From: Helianthus annuus | Lineage: Eukaryota > Streptophyta > Magnoliopsida > Asterales > Asteraceae | Length of the DNA: 64,000 nucleotides | Assembly (NCBI RefSeq): GCF_002127325.2 | Contig: NC_035435.2 | Coordinates: forward strand, 112,527,235 to 112,591,234 | Reading direction: 5' to 3' | Program-made: the position numbers and the translations under genes | Notes under the pieces: model-generated | Database searches by the model: none | Seen by the model: the letters and a program-made list of their open reading frames with translations, nothing else | What the model was told of the DNA's origin: nothing | Shown: positions 1 to 13,195 of the stretch, one piece after another | Position numbering within the stretch: position 1 is the stretch's first letter | Layout: every line of letters starts with the position of its first letter

Positions 1-275
1 ATATATGAATATAAGTTTTCGGATATTTTTTCAAATATTTCGGATACTTTTCGAATATTTCGGATACTTTTCAGATATTTCAGATATTTTCGGATATTTT
101 CGGATACTTCGGATATTTTCGGATATTCGGATATTCGAAAAAAATAAAAATTAAGTTTTCGTATATTTCGGATATCTGAAATATCCAAAAAAATTTAAAA
201 TCACTATCCGAATCCGAAAATTATCGGATAATTCAGATCGGATTTTCGGATACGGATAGTTTTAAACACCCCTAG
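1..275. repeat. Partial MITE-like element, right end only
   Basis: AT-rich sequence built from many degenerate copies of CGGATATTT / CGGATACTT, in both orientations. It ends with GGATAGTTTTAAACACCCCTAG near 275, which looks like a terminal inverted repeat. The left part lies outside the window, so family and target duplication cannot be determined. Confidence 0.5.
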
Positions 276-464
276 TTCACACCCTCTAGGTAGTGTTTGG
301 TATGCAGGAATGAGAGGCGGAATGGAATGGACTATTACAATGGAATGAAAAAACATATGTTTGGTTGGTCAAGGTAATGGAATAACCTATTGCATAAGGC
401 ATTCCATTCCCTCAAATTCATTCCATCCACCACCCCTGTTTTTTAACCATTCCATTCCCTCTTA

Positions 465-1017
465 ACCTTCTTCATTAACATCCCGCCCACAACTACCACC
501 ACCTACCACCACCATCACCCACCGTCGTTGCCAACACCCGCCACCGCCACCTCGTGTAACCGCCCGACCACCCCCGTTGTCACCCTCCGCCACCGACCAC
601 CGACGCCAACGCCAACAACCGCCACCACCGTCAACACCGGCCACCGACAACCGCCACCCCCCGTCGCCTCCACCGCCATCCACCGCCTCCGTCACCCTAC
701 GCCACTGAACATCGGCGCCACCACCGAACACCGCCACTGCCGACTCGACCACCGCCTGCCACCACAGACCACCGCTGCCCACCGCCGCCACCCACCACCA
801 CCACTGATCACCGCCGCCCACGCTAACCACCACCACCTTTCGTCGCTACCACCCGCCTGTCACCACCACCGCCCGACCACCGCTACCCACTGTCGCCATC
901 ACCCTCCACCATCGCCGACCATGACTACCACCCGCCACCACCATCGACCACTGCCACCCACCCCGCCACCGCCGCCCATGCCACAACCATCCAACACCCA
1001 CCGCTGACACCCCACCA
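465..1017. repeat. ACC/GCC-rich simple-sequence interior of element E
   Basis: About 550 bp of degenerate CCACCACCG-type trinucleotides. Long proline/histidine/threonine or glycine/tryptophan reading frames occur on both strands, but they are by-products of the repeat. The same composition resumes at 31053-31090, where element E continues beyond element D. Confidence 0.8.
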
Positions 1018-3097
1018 TGTAACATCCCGAAATTTATAAAACTTTATATTAGAATTTTAAAGTACTAAATAAATGAGAATAAGCTAACTAGAAAATAAAT
1101 AACCTAGTTAGCTAGTTGTCTTGTAGTAACTCATGAAGGGATTGAAAAAGTCTAAATTATAAAGTTAACAAAGGTTGAGGGGCTTATGTTGTAAAACTTG
1201 AAACTTGATTTAATAAAAATAAAATAACACACACCAAATACACACAAAGGTGTGTCTGGTCGATCAAGAACACAGGGGCGACAAAGGGCTCCCCACCAAA
1301 CCCTAGTTCTTGTCAAAATTGATCAAATTGGAAGTTCTAATCTGTTCCAAATCAATTTCCAAGCACAAATTAGTGATCCCCTCTGAAAAAGGATCATAAG
1401 GTATGTGATTTCCATGGAAAAACCTTCATCTAAATTTCTGAGTGAATCCATGAAATTCAAAATTGATGTTGCATGTTAGTTATTTGGGATGAAATAGTGT
1501 CTAGGGATAAACCCTAGTCAATTACTTATTGAAATTTTGCCTATTTCTTGTGGAATTCATAATCACCATTGAAGGTGATAGGTGGGTTTTGTAGAATTAT
1601 GTTAAACACTAGGGTTATCTTTGTTAACTTAGTGTATTTGAGCTCTATGGAACAAATCCAGATTGGTTGATATGAAAATTTGTCATGAACATGTGAAATA
1701 ATGTTTAAATCTTGGTTAAATAGTTAGTCAAGAACTTGATTTTTGAATTGTATGAAATCATGCTCATTAGGTGTTTGATATAATGCCTAAGAGAAGATAA
1801 GTGTTGAGAAATTGGACTAAAAACACATATTTGATTAGTGTGGTAAATTATGCGTTATATACTATAAGAGAGTTCTAAACATCTATGGTTGAACTCTATA
1901 GGAAAGGAAATAAGAACGTCAAGTGGACGAGCTAGTGGCGATACGCGTTTGAAGGGAACGCTTTGAAGGTACGTAACTACGGTTTCGTTAAGTTATGTTC
2001 AATTATGTGATTTTGTTAGTAGACTTTAAAATTACCATAATATATGAAGTTGATATTAGTCGAAGTGACGAAGATCACTAGATAAATAAACGGGTCAAAT
2101 ATTGGTTAGAATAAGTTTGGTGTGTTGTAAAATGGTGGTTCCATTAAACAACCAAACGGGTCGAACAACGGTTGAAATTGTAGTGTTGAAGTGACTTAAA
2201 CGTCACTCATTAAAACTTGAGTTACAAAAAGCGTAAACCGTGGAATGGAAGTGATAAGCTAAGATGGACAAGCCTGGGAATGGGTAATTATTGTTATAAA
2301 CCAATGACAATGAATTATGCAAGCATGTAACATGTTCTGTTACATCATGTAAATTTGATATTTTAGATAATTAAAATTGTGTTTTAGTATAACGAACTGT
2401 ATTAGTTGAAAAGATGGCGATCAATACTTAATTGAATGAAATAAAATAGCTTAGAAAACGTTTGGTAGTCATTGGAAATGGAGGATTCCATAAATGAGCC
2501 AAAACGGGTCAAATAAGTGTGTATTAAGTAGTAAAGACTTGATTTTTGTTAGTTTTTGGCAATAATGGATCACAAGTGCATGAAGCCATAGATTTGGTAA
2601 AGAAATGCCGATGATCGTAAGCCCCGGATGTTGGGTGAATGCGCCATGATGTTATTATAGTATTGATAGTTGAATTAGTATAAACTATGTGGGTCGATTA
2701 AGCTAAAATTGTAAATTTTAGACATCCGGTCTGTGACTTGAAATTGTGGTATAATAAATGTAATAGGCCCGTCGGTAATTAAATTACAGACGTATAGGAA
2801 AAAGAATCACCTAAAACGGACCTTCGGATCAAAAGTTATGAGCATTTGAAGTTTGAATGGTAAAATTCGGAGCTGGGCAGGAAATGCAGGTCAAAAACCT
2901 GCACTTGCTGGAAAACCGTATCCCCCGCGCCACGCGACAGGATCATCTCGACCCGGCACGACACGTGAGAGCCGTCACGATATGCGACAGAATAAACGAT
3001 GTCTGGCGCGACACGCGACAGACTAAGTTTTGAAATTTTATTTTATTTTTGATGGTTTGATGCTAGAACTTGTTTATGCATATTTAAACAATGTCAA

Positions 3098-3892
3098 TGT
3101 CACACCCCAACCGCGTATAACATGCAACCGCGGCGGAAACGTCGGGGAGTGTTGAAACAGAATTATTTGTTTCACAACCATGGCATACAAAGTTATATTT
3201 TATTTATCAAACAAATGTGTTACATTGTCTTCAATCAGGAAAGAAAGAGTTTATTACATAATTAAACTAAGTCTATCTTCGTTTTATGTCTCTAAGGCAC
3301 AGGTCCGCCCTAGTATCACAATCATCATCCTAAGCGACAGCTCCTGAAAACACATGTGAAAGTAGGTACGTCAGCATAAAAATGCCTGTGAGATACATAG
3401 GTTTTGTGAAAATAGAATTCATGACTTATGTTTGTGAAAATGTTTAGTCATGAACCTTGTAATTTGCTTTGTCTTATAATTCATATGAAAAACAATAAGA
3501 TCAGATGATATGTATAAATGAAAAGTAAGGTTAAATGAGAGTAAAAATGAGTTTGTATAAGATAAGTTGTTTGTAAAACAATGTCTTGTGAAAAATATGT
3601 TATTTGTATAAAATGTAATATGTCTATACTGAAATGATTTAAATAATGCTACGAAAGGTAATATTATACAAACATTTATATATAGGAAGTACCAGCGGCG
3701 TATCCACCATGTTTGTATCATATTACATACGCCACGTTACTCAAACCATTCACCCAAACCAACCACCATGTAAATTGTTCATGTATAAATCAATTGTCAA
3801 GTGTTATTATGTAAACCATATCAAAATGTTCATGTCTTATGTAAACCACCAAACGTGTATGTCAATGTCAAATTGTTTATGTTTAATGTAGA
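3098..3892 (-). mobile_element. Element A, 3' LTR, first segment
   Basis: First 795 bp (plus-strand sense) of the left LTR, matching 27138..27932 of the right LTR with about 14 substitutions. It starts TGTCACACCCCAACCGCG. It is cut after GTTTAATGTAGA, where element B inserted, and resumes at 21340. Short frames here also occur in the other LTR and have no recognisable domain. Confidence 0.9.
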
Positions 3893-4498
3893 TGTAACAC
3901 CTCGAAATTTTGTGTCCAATAATGTGTTGACACGTGTCATGAGTTTACACGTGGTATGAAATACTAAATAAAGGACTAAAGTTGACAAACCTTGAAAGTA
4001 TGTAAATTCGAGGGTTAAAAATGTCAACGAAGGGTAAATATACTGTATAGTAACCCTAAATGATGCTCGTACCTTCAAACGAATGAATCATGGATCGTAC
4101 GGAGCGAAATACGGGAGAAAGTGAGAGATTACAAGCTACAGGGGTTAATTGTGTCAACATGTTAAATTTATACCTCTGAGTGACCCTTTGACGAACCCGA
4201 AGCTTTGTAACAGTAAAATACGCTCACTAGAATATACGATATAAATTTCGCTAAGTTCCATTTTAAAACGAGAAAGTTATGATCAAATTCGTATGTGAGG
4301 GGTTAAAAGCGTCAACAATAAAAGTTAAGGCTTTTCGGATAGTAATTAAACTAACCGGGGACTTAACAATGCGGGTAAAAGTCATGAGGCCCTTAATTGT
4401 AAATAATCGAGGGCCAAATCGCAAAGTTACCCCTTCGAAACCGAAAGGTCAGGTTAATCATTACAAAAGATTTGAAAATCTTGGAAATCAACCCTCAG

Positions 4499-4620
4499 GC
4501 GGGCCGCGTTAAGGAAATGGGTGAGCTAATGCGGGCCGCGCGCCATTTGAAGATTCGTTTACTGACTTAAGGATTAAGGCGGCCCGCGTCTGTGTTGCTT
4601 GAATCCTAATGCGGGCCGCG
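4499..4620 (+). promoter_or_regulatory. Four GC-rich palindromic motifs in the B LTR
   Basis: GCGGGCCGCG or its reverse form CGGCCCGCG occurs at about 4499, 4531, 4578 and 4611 in otherwise AT-rich DNA, 180-300 bp upstream of the TATA box. The arrangement suggests an LTR enhancer or silencing target, but function is inferred. A related pair of motifs occurs in element A, and one in F. Confidence 0.45.
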
Positions 4621-4798
4621 TGAAGGTCCCAGATGCAGAATTCTTGGACAGATTCAATGTTTGAGCTTGTGAATGATCTTGTGTGCATTAATTGAAGCAT
4701 GGGCGCCCTCTACATGTCCCCTAGCACTATAGGACACCTGCTGATCATCCATGAACCATTGTAGAGTGAGTTGTAATGATCTTATGCCAAAAGTTTCA

Positions 4799-4808
4799 CT
4801 ATAAAAGG
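4799..4808 (+). promoter_or_regulatory. TATA box of the B LTR
   Basis: CTATAAAAGG is a good TATA consensus. It lies about 0.9 kb into the LTR and is followed by a C/T-rich, leader-like stretch. Confidence 0.5.
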
Positions 4809-7800
4809 CAAGGTAGTGTTCCATTGTTCAACACACCTCAAACCTGCCTTCTGATCATTTCTAGAGCTCTCAAGCATTCTTCCATCATCTCTAGTCGTGC
4901 ACCAAGCTTCTGTAAGTATGCCTACCCTTTTATGGCTTAGTTTTTGCATAGTTTAGCTTCAAAGTCAATCCGTCGTAATTAACGATTGACTTTGCCATAA
5001 ATCACAAATGGTCCAGTGGTTTGTCGAATCAAAGATAGTTATATGTAGGTAATCATGTGGGCTTTAAACCCCTAAAAGGGCACCCTCTGATTCCCACTCT
5101 AACTAGTCCGAATGTCGAGTCAAACGTGCTTAGAAAAAGTCAACAGAAATGCTATTTCGCGATTTCATGCATAATCAGTAATATAGATAGTGTGTAACCT
5201 GTTTAAACACTCATAAAACATGAAAATAAGTATATTAACTAGTCTAAGCTGGTTTGATCCGACCATTTACTGTTTTGACCCGGTTCGGAGCCGAAAGTCG
5301 CAAAACTTTGACTTTTACTTTGACTTCAGTTCTGACCCGTTAAAGTATGATTTAGATATGCCTTAGGACTCTCTTAGGACCAGGTTACATGATGGTATAA
5401 CCCTCTGTGACCGGTTCGTTGTTTGTCCGAGTCTTTTACACCTTTCCGATAAATGCTTAAAAGTTGACCGTAACGCCCTTTTAGATTTAAAACGAGAATT
5501 TCGGACATGTGAAAGGACCATAACATTAGTTACTGATTTCTAAGCATGTCCCTAAAATTTCACATCAATCCGAGGTCCAGAATAGGAGTTATGCTAAATA
5601 GCGCAAATTACGGAAACTTTAGTAAATAAATAGCGCAATTAGCATAACGCGTATCTAAACCCAGATTTCGACACCAAACCTTTTACACACTGATGTAAAA
5701 TAATATTTTGGGATTTTTAAAGATTTTTAACCTGCTCATAACCTGCGGTTATGGCAACGGTTCGGTAAATACCGAATATACCCTTTTCGGCCATAACTTG
5801 AGTTCTACAAGGTCTTTTGACCCGATTCCAGTTGCTACTGATTTTAAATAATAAATAAAGTACTTTGGACTTTATAAACTGTTCGGGAAACTCAGATTTC
5901 CTATAGAACTCAGAAACCTCTTTTATAATCTTTAAAAAAGACCGAAATACCCCTACGGGGCATAATATGAACTTAAACTCGTTACGGGCATTATGGAAGG
6001 TATCCTACTGATACCACGACCTCTTTAAAGCATATTGACTTAGGAAACCAGTGTAGGACTCTTACGGTTACCCGTTGCGCCTTTTGCGCGCACGGTTCGG
6101 CTTATGTAACTAGTTTACATAAACTAGCCGAAACGGGGCAAACCATATTGTTTTGACCCCAAAATCCAGAGTGTGGTTATTATACCCATATAAAACAAGT
6201 CTTCAAACTTGTTGGGCCCAAATCACATTCCATTCCCGGTTTTCGCCTTTCACGCGATTAAACCGTAACTATCCTTTGAAACTAACCGGTCTAAGCTACG
6301 GCCAGATTAAAGACCCGTTAGGATTCTAATAGGTTATTTTTAAACCTTCGTTCCAGATTAGGAGACCAGTAAAAGCTATTTTCAATTTATTCGATTAAGG
6401 ATTTATACTTGCAAAGGTAAATACTTTTAACTTATTTTCCGTTATACGGGCTTGGGTTACGGTATATAGCATACCGCTTGATCGGGCATCAAATTCTCCA
6501 CCGTTGAGTGGGTAATTGAATAAATTTGATCGGCTCGTTTAAACAGTCTTGTTACTTAAAAGCCTTTGGGGGGTTAATGACCATGTCCCGGATATCCCTG
6601 GCAGCATTTTACGAAATGGCCACGACCTAAGCGCGGAGTGTAGGCGTACACTCGTCAGTGCATAAATAGTTGATGTGGTGTGTCTATTGATCTTTAACCC
6701 GGACAAGATCCGGGCTACTGAATGCATAAGGAACATGTAATCCGTTCACAAGATTATAAATTTAAATAATTCTCCCAAGTTATAAAAGAGTTTGTGCCTT
6801 GTGCATTCAAATCAATTTTAATAAACATTTTTACAAAAGTGTCGGTTGAATGTATTTACCAGTGTAAACTGACGTATTTTCCCAAAAAGACTAAATGCAG
6901 GTACTATGCGTAATTGGCTGGATATTTCTCCTTAGCATCATAAAGAGTCTCGCAAGCTTAAGATGCCTACGTCTGTTGAACAATACTTATATTTTTATTT
7001 GATCCCCTGTGGATACTTTTCGACTATTCGTAATACATTGATATTACAAATAATGGTTGAAACACAATTATCTTTATGCTTCCGCTGTGCATTCATATAT
7101 ATTGTGTGGTTTGACTATATTGTTGCCAACTACGTCACGGTAATTGTGACAACTGGCAAAAATAATGGTAATTCCGTACAACTTAATTACTTGATTTAAC
7201 GATTAAATTCTCTCATTACGATTTAATTATTGTGTAATTAGGTCGTGTGAAGTCTAGCAATCACAGGACATTGTTTAAAATGCTAAACAATATTAACACA
7301 ATCGCCATGTTGCGGGAAAACCGCAACTGTGTCCTAATATGTTGGCAAAATGCTGAAAGCACTATTCACCTGAGCACACTATTCATGCCAGCAAGTTCCG
7401 AAAACTGTCTGAACCAGCGATGAAAGGCATGGACGCACTCTATAGATGAAATACGAATAAGAATCCCTAATTAGGGACACTAAACACTAAAACGCATTAA
7501 CGTTCCAGTAAATGCACATAATTACAGTTTTTCCGTTCTGTGCCAAAATATAACCGAAACAGAATGTCCGCGACACTAGAAATTAACAATTTAATGTCCG
7601 TAGGGCTTACAAATATTATAATACACCTTAATTAGGCTTGTAGAGGCTAATGAAATATCCGAATCACAAGTTTCCGGTACTACGTCATAACGACCACAAA
7701 TTCGTCATTTTTGCGCCGACGAACTAGTCAACAATATTTTCGCCACCCAAACAACAAAATGAATCATCTAGTGAACTAGTTAAGCACATTTTAACGTCAA

Positions 7801-9964
7801 AAATATTGTCATAACACTAATGGTACAAGAATTTCTCTAATCCTCTAAACCCCTAAACTAAACCACACTTTATATATATGTAAACTTTTATATCTAAAAA
7901 AAATTAAAAAATATATATATATATATATATATAAAATCTATACCCCCATTTCGGTCAACATGGGGTCCACCCCATCAACCTACCAATTTGAAAAATCTAA
8001 GTAAGGTATGGTAACTTAAGATCTTGTTTAAAAATTTGAAAGAATTATAATCTATAGACCATACCATATCCATCATTCCATCATTTTCCTTTCACAAAAA
8101 AATCAACTAAAAACCTTTCTTTCCTTCTTCTCCATTTACGGCCAAGACAAAACCCCATTAACATATTCATCTACTTTGAAAAATCATCCCATTTTTACCA
8201 TAATCAAGCCTTTTTATTACAATCTAAGCATCATTAACAAACGGAGCACACTTAGGGCTTTGGTTGGAGCTTAATTTCTTCTAAATCTTCATACTAACCT
8301 TGTGCAAAGTTGTAAGCTCTCACTAACCATCTTTTTAAGCTTATTATTATGTCTAGATCATGAATGTACAAGTTGATCATCTTGAAATCAAAGAAGAAAT
8401 TCACCTAAAACCCTAAACCAAAATGTAACAACTTACTAAATAAGAAGTATTATGTGATTATTATGTGTATTAGTGTTGAGTGAGTTGTATGAGCATGTTG
8501 ATTTTGTTAAAGTAGGTTGATTAAGCATGTGATTTATGATGGTCATGTTATTTATTTAGTGTAGTATTTTGTATTAGTGATGATCTTACTATATTAGGCA
8601 TAAAAATATGATTTAAACATGTATATGTTTAAATCTTGAAAGATCATCATCTTCATGGTTCATGAGCTTTACATATAATTTTGATACTTGAAGAATCATG
8701 GACTTTAATAGACTTGAAATTTGATTTAATGAACTAGTAAACTTGAGTTTTATATATAACAAGTGATATAATCAATGGTTATAAAAAAAAACTTCACATA
8801 AAAAGTCTTAACACTTTGATACTTGAAAGTCTTGGGATTTTTAGAGGTTTAAAAGTATAAAAATATATAAACAACTTGTATTTAAAAGAACTCATTAAAA
8901 AGATGAACATAAAGTTTATTAAAACTTTTATAAACAAAATACATGTATGAAGGCTCATGAAGTGTGAAGTGAAATTGTAGAATCTATTCACTTGAAAAAT
9001 TAAGTTTGATGAACTTGGTAAATTGATGATGATTTGGAAATTGAATAAAAAAAATGATTCTTAAACACGTTTTGAATACGTGGGAAAAACGCCATAGTTT
9101 GGGGAAATTATGGCGAAATTTTTTAAAATCTTAATCGCGATTAAAATGGGATTAACGGGGTGATTAGCATGGTAAATCGCGATTAGTAACTTTAATCATT
9201 ATTAACAACCTAAATAGTGATTAGACAAACCCTAATGACAAGGGGTAAGTCTTAACCATCCAAGAGTTGTTTAAACACTAAAAGTTGCTTTTATTAAATA
9301 AAGTGGTTAAAATTATAAGTATAACAAATCAATGTAATTTTTGGGAAGATTATAGGTATATGCTTCAAATACTTTATTTGAAGTATGAAGTGTGTATATT
9401 ATGTGTATGTACTAGCTGTAGGAATACGTACCAAAAAGGAAAAATACAACGCTTATAAAAAAAAATATACACTTTCGCCACGACAAAAACATTACAAACA
9501 TTCACAAGTGTGATGTTAGTCGCGAACCGTCACGCCTACTTAAAATGCATAATTGTAATACCATAACTCAAGGCGCGAACGTCAGACGATTCTTTATGCT
9601 TCTACAACGAGACGGACAACTTCGACACGAAAACTATATATATTACCTGAACGTCACTACAAGCCTAAAAATGAACCGTTCTAGACACTTCATATGTATT
9701 AATGACAACGAAAACCAGAAAGTTCGATAACGAGAATAACACCAAGTGTAATTATGAAAAGTAGGCTTTTAAATTAATAGTGGGCTTAAGATAACATAAA
9801 TTTTGGGCTAGGTCCAAATTCTTAAAAATGTGGGCAATGACCCATTTCCATAAACCCTTATAAAAGCCCATTTGTAATAAATAATATGGGCTAGGCCTAA
9901 ATACATTATTAATATGGGTTAAGCCCAACGACACTAAAATGTGGGCTAGGCCCAATGAAAAATA

Positions 9965-10110
9965 CATGTATAATACGGTATACCTACACGTATAAATACG
10001 GTATACCCACGCATATAATACAGTATACCTACACGTATTATACGGTATACCTACGCGTATAAGTACGGTATACCTACCCGTATAAATACGGTATACGTAC
10101 ACGTTTAAAG
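9965..10110. repeat. Tandem GTATAC-containing repeat in the C LTR
   Basis: About six imperfect copies of a 20-25 bp unit around CGGTATACCTACACGTATA, each containing the self-complementary GTATAC. The second copy of the block is at about 19815-19960 in the 3' LTR. A 123-codon minus-strand frame here is produced by the repeat. Confidence 0.8.
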
Positions 10111-10784
10111 CACACAAATACAAGTATACATATGGTATGTGTATATGTATAAAAGACTCTAGTATATGATGATATACTCACATACACTTATTGAAGTGTA
10201 CTATCTCACTAATGTTGTACACATACGACAACGTATTTCGACGATAAAAATAAATACTTTCAACACTTTTGTCGAATAAAGATATACACTTATATTTGTG
10301 TAACAAATATAAAGTCTCGAATCAAAGTACTCCAGGAACAAATGCCAACGTATTATAAAACTACACAAGTGTTCCAAAAACGAAATGAAAATAACAAACG
10401 TTCAAGATGAACAACGAGTACAAGGTCTAGGAAAGACCGACGTGTCTAATGAGTAGAACCCTTGTAGGTTGACTTGCGTTTACGGAACACGTTGCTAGAA
10501 TACCTCTCTCTCAGGAACGCAAAACAGTGAGTTCATGTCCCCCTTTTCTCTTAACTGTTTTCGGATTTATAACTCTCGGGGGTGAAATACATGTTACATA
10601 TGTTTCAATGGTATGATTTGGCTATGAAATGAACTATTAGATCATGTGAGCATAGGCTGAAACTGAAATGCCAATAACTCTCATAAGAAACATGGACAAA
10701 GGTTAGATCTAATGGGTACGGCCGAGCCCCACTCATGGTCCATTTGTGACTACTTAGAGTGCTTTTGTGTCCCAGTCGAGGTGA

Positions 10785-10890
10785 TTCGACAATGGTCAAG
10801 GGGATTTGACACAGTCAAGGTGATTTGACACAGTCAAGGTGATTTGACACAGTCGAGGGGATTCGACACAGTCGAGGGGATTCGACACTT
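10785..10890. repeat. Tandem 21-23 bp repeats in the C LTR
   Basis: About five copies of a unit like GTCGAGGGGATTCGACACA / GTCAAGGTGATTTGACACA. Each copy is itself a short inverted repeat (GTCGA...TCGAC). The corresponding block in the 3' LTR is at about 20640-20740. Confidence 0.8.
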
Positions 10891-11434
10891 ATAACAGCCC
10901 ACTCGGGTTGGGTACTCCCTATGTCTTCACATATATTAATGTCCTTGCAAAACATTAATGATCTGTTCATAGACGCTATACATACCTGTTTGTTATGAAA
11001 GATCTCTCACATGTTTAAAGGTTTAATTGGAGCTCACTCAAAACACATGAACTCGCTCAACTTTTGTTGATGTTTTCAAACTTACGTGTATTTCAGAAAA
11101 CTAATGGGATCTTGGTGCTGGTGTTTACTATGAAGCTTTTAGATTACAAGTCATCGATGTCATCCTTTTTGGAGGGTTTAGTCCATATATCTCATCTTCA
11201 ATGAGATAGAGGATGCAAAGCCTTATGTTTTAATCTTATGTCAACTAGTCCTTTTGTAAACTTAAAACTTATGTTGGTTTGTATCCTAAACAACTTATGA
11301 TGTGTAATATTTTATTATGTCAATGGATGAACATCGGATGTTTTTAATCATGTAGATGTTTACTTATATCGTATGCAATGAAAACTAATCAAGTTCACAC
11401 CACGCGCTTCCGTTAATGAACGGGTGTGACAGAT

Positions 11435-11446
11435 TGGTATCAGAGC
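11435..11446 (+). other. Primer binding site of element C
   Basis: TGGTATCAGAGC, complementary to the 3' end of plant initiator tRNA-Met, starts 3 bp after the 5' LTR. It fixes the orientation as plus. Confidence 0.9.
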
Positions 11447-13195
11447 TTCGATTGTAGTGAACTAGGATTCCTTCTCGAGTCTAGTCTACAATCACTAGGA
11501 TTCTCTCACGAAAACATTTTTACAACAAACAAAAAGATTTTTCATTGCATTTACGAAAGCGCCAAGATCCATGAATCAAACGTTTACAAAGAAAAGACAA
11601 AAGCAGGGACATTAGTAGGGAGGAGAATACCCCAACTAAAGTGCCACGTGAGGTATAGTCTACGTGAGATCAAGACGAAACGACACCCGAAACAACAAAT
11701 GAGAGCTATATGTGATATGTTGCATTTATTTGCTTGTATATACTAAGTAACATTATTATTCATTGATATATATGCATATACGTGTACGGAATAATTATTG
11801 CCGGGAACGAGATCCCTTCGACTTCGAATCCTATTATTATTCTTGACTCGCATAATGAGACTATCGACCTCGCGTTTATTGTGGAGCTTATGGCTTGTAG
11901 TTACCAAACGAGACCCTGAGCTTGGTTCCGTAGAAGATGGTTGTTCTTCCCTCTTGAATGCGAAGGTGCCTGACTACGGCAGTGACGGCGAGGCGGAGGA
12001 GGTAACCTTGGAAAACAACCTTATCAGTGAGATGAGGTCCCTATGGCTTTTACGAAACATGATTGACGACACTCTTGTCCAGACAAGGAAGATGATGTAC
12101 TCATCTTGAAGGTGCCCCTCCAACTACTATTGTTAGGAACTCTATTTATTCCTACTTCATCTAAGCATTGTGCCATTCCGCGCGTAACGACAATGAACGT
12201 TGGCGCGTGGACCATTATAATGGTCCTTTCCATGTTGAAGGTATGAAGACAGTAGTGTCCCTTCCCTGACTGATCGGCTGCTTTGAACGAGAGAAAAAAA
12301 TTAGCGTGACCATGCAAGACAATTTATTATTACGGGGGCCCACGTAATAACATCTTGTAGTGCATGGAAATCCTGGTGGGCTCTGCGGGTCAAGCAAATG
12401 ATCACTATCTATTTGAAATTCCTAAGTTATTCCAAATCTCCATCTAGTAGAACACTAACCGAAATAGTTACTCTAACACTCTATAAAGTAGGAAGTTTGC
12501 CTTTGCCTACTTCGTGCCTAAGACTTCTACCCGTAATACGAGTCGTTTGGGACCGGTATCTAAGCAGGTGAAAATGGCTAACACTCAGAAAAGATTCTCC
12601 TCATCCATCACCTCACATGCACCCTATCACCTACTACCTATATCACCATCACCAACACCCTATTAGTAACTCTACACTCTCTATCCCGTAAAGCACCCCA
12701 TCGTTTGGGTAGTGCATTCGCGCCCTGGAGAACCGCTCTACGGTTGCTACAAGGCACAATTCAGACCCGAGGAAGAAGGCACGTACCTTCACGACCTTAT
12801 CTCTGCGTTTTCACTATCACCCCTATACGTGGTAGTAATGCACAACCCCCCACCTTTTGGGAAGTATGCCCGTTTTGTAAAAAACTAAAGACCTAAGAGG
12901 ACCAATGTAGAAGGAAAACAACTACTACTTTCGTATTATGGAACTTCTATGACCGATGTGATGTAACCTCGAGTCCATTTTGTTTTTCATCTGTTAAAAA
13001 CAATGTATCAAGTTGTCGAACATATATGGAAGCTCAGTGGTTGTTTTCTTATTTATACATTTTGATAATATATGCATGTGATGTTAGATGATTACATGTT
13101 TGCTTGTGGTGATGATTGTCTATATACATATATACCCCATAGATAATATATGGTGAATGTTGTCTAACCTACCCAAAACTTCTTGCTAGAAGAAA
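11447..13195 (+). other. Untranslated leader of element C
   Basis: 1.75 kb between PBS and gag. Frames of about 100 codons (from 11426 and 11798) show no retroviral or host domain. Long leaders are usual in this class of element. Confidence 0.6.

Larger units (their letters stand above)
7145..11431 (+). mobile_element. Element C, 5' LTR
   Basis: Begins TGTGACAACTGGC and ends CGGGTGTGACA, next to the PBS. It is AT-rich with an (AT)n run near 7911-7934 and two tandem-repeat blocks (about 9965-10110 and 10790-10890). Reading frames up to 123 aa inside it recur identically in the 3' LTR and match no domain. Compared with the 3' LTR it has an extra 5 bp near 7488. Confidence 0.95.

Noticed and set aside
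528..1007. 159-codon Pro/His/Thr-rich frame and the opposite Gly/Trp-rich frame
   Set aside because: Produced by the ACC/GCC simple repeat inside element E; no domain, and both strands are open for the same reason.
9752..10123. 123-codon minus-strand frame, repeated at 19603-19974
   Set aside because: Lies in the tandem GTATAC repeat of the C LTR; YTVLYAWVYRIY-type repeats reflect the DNA repeat.
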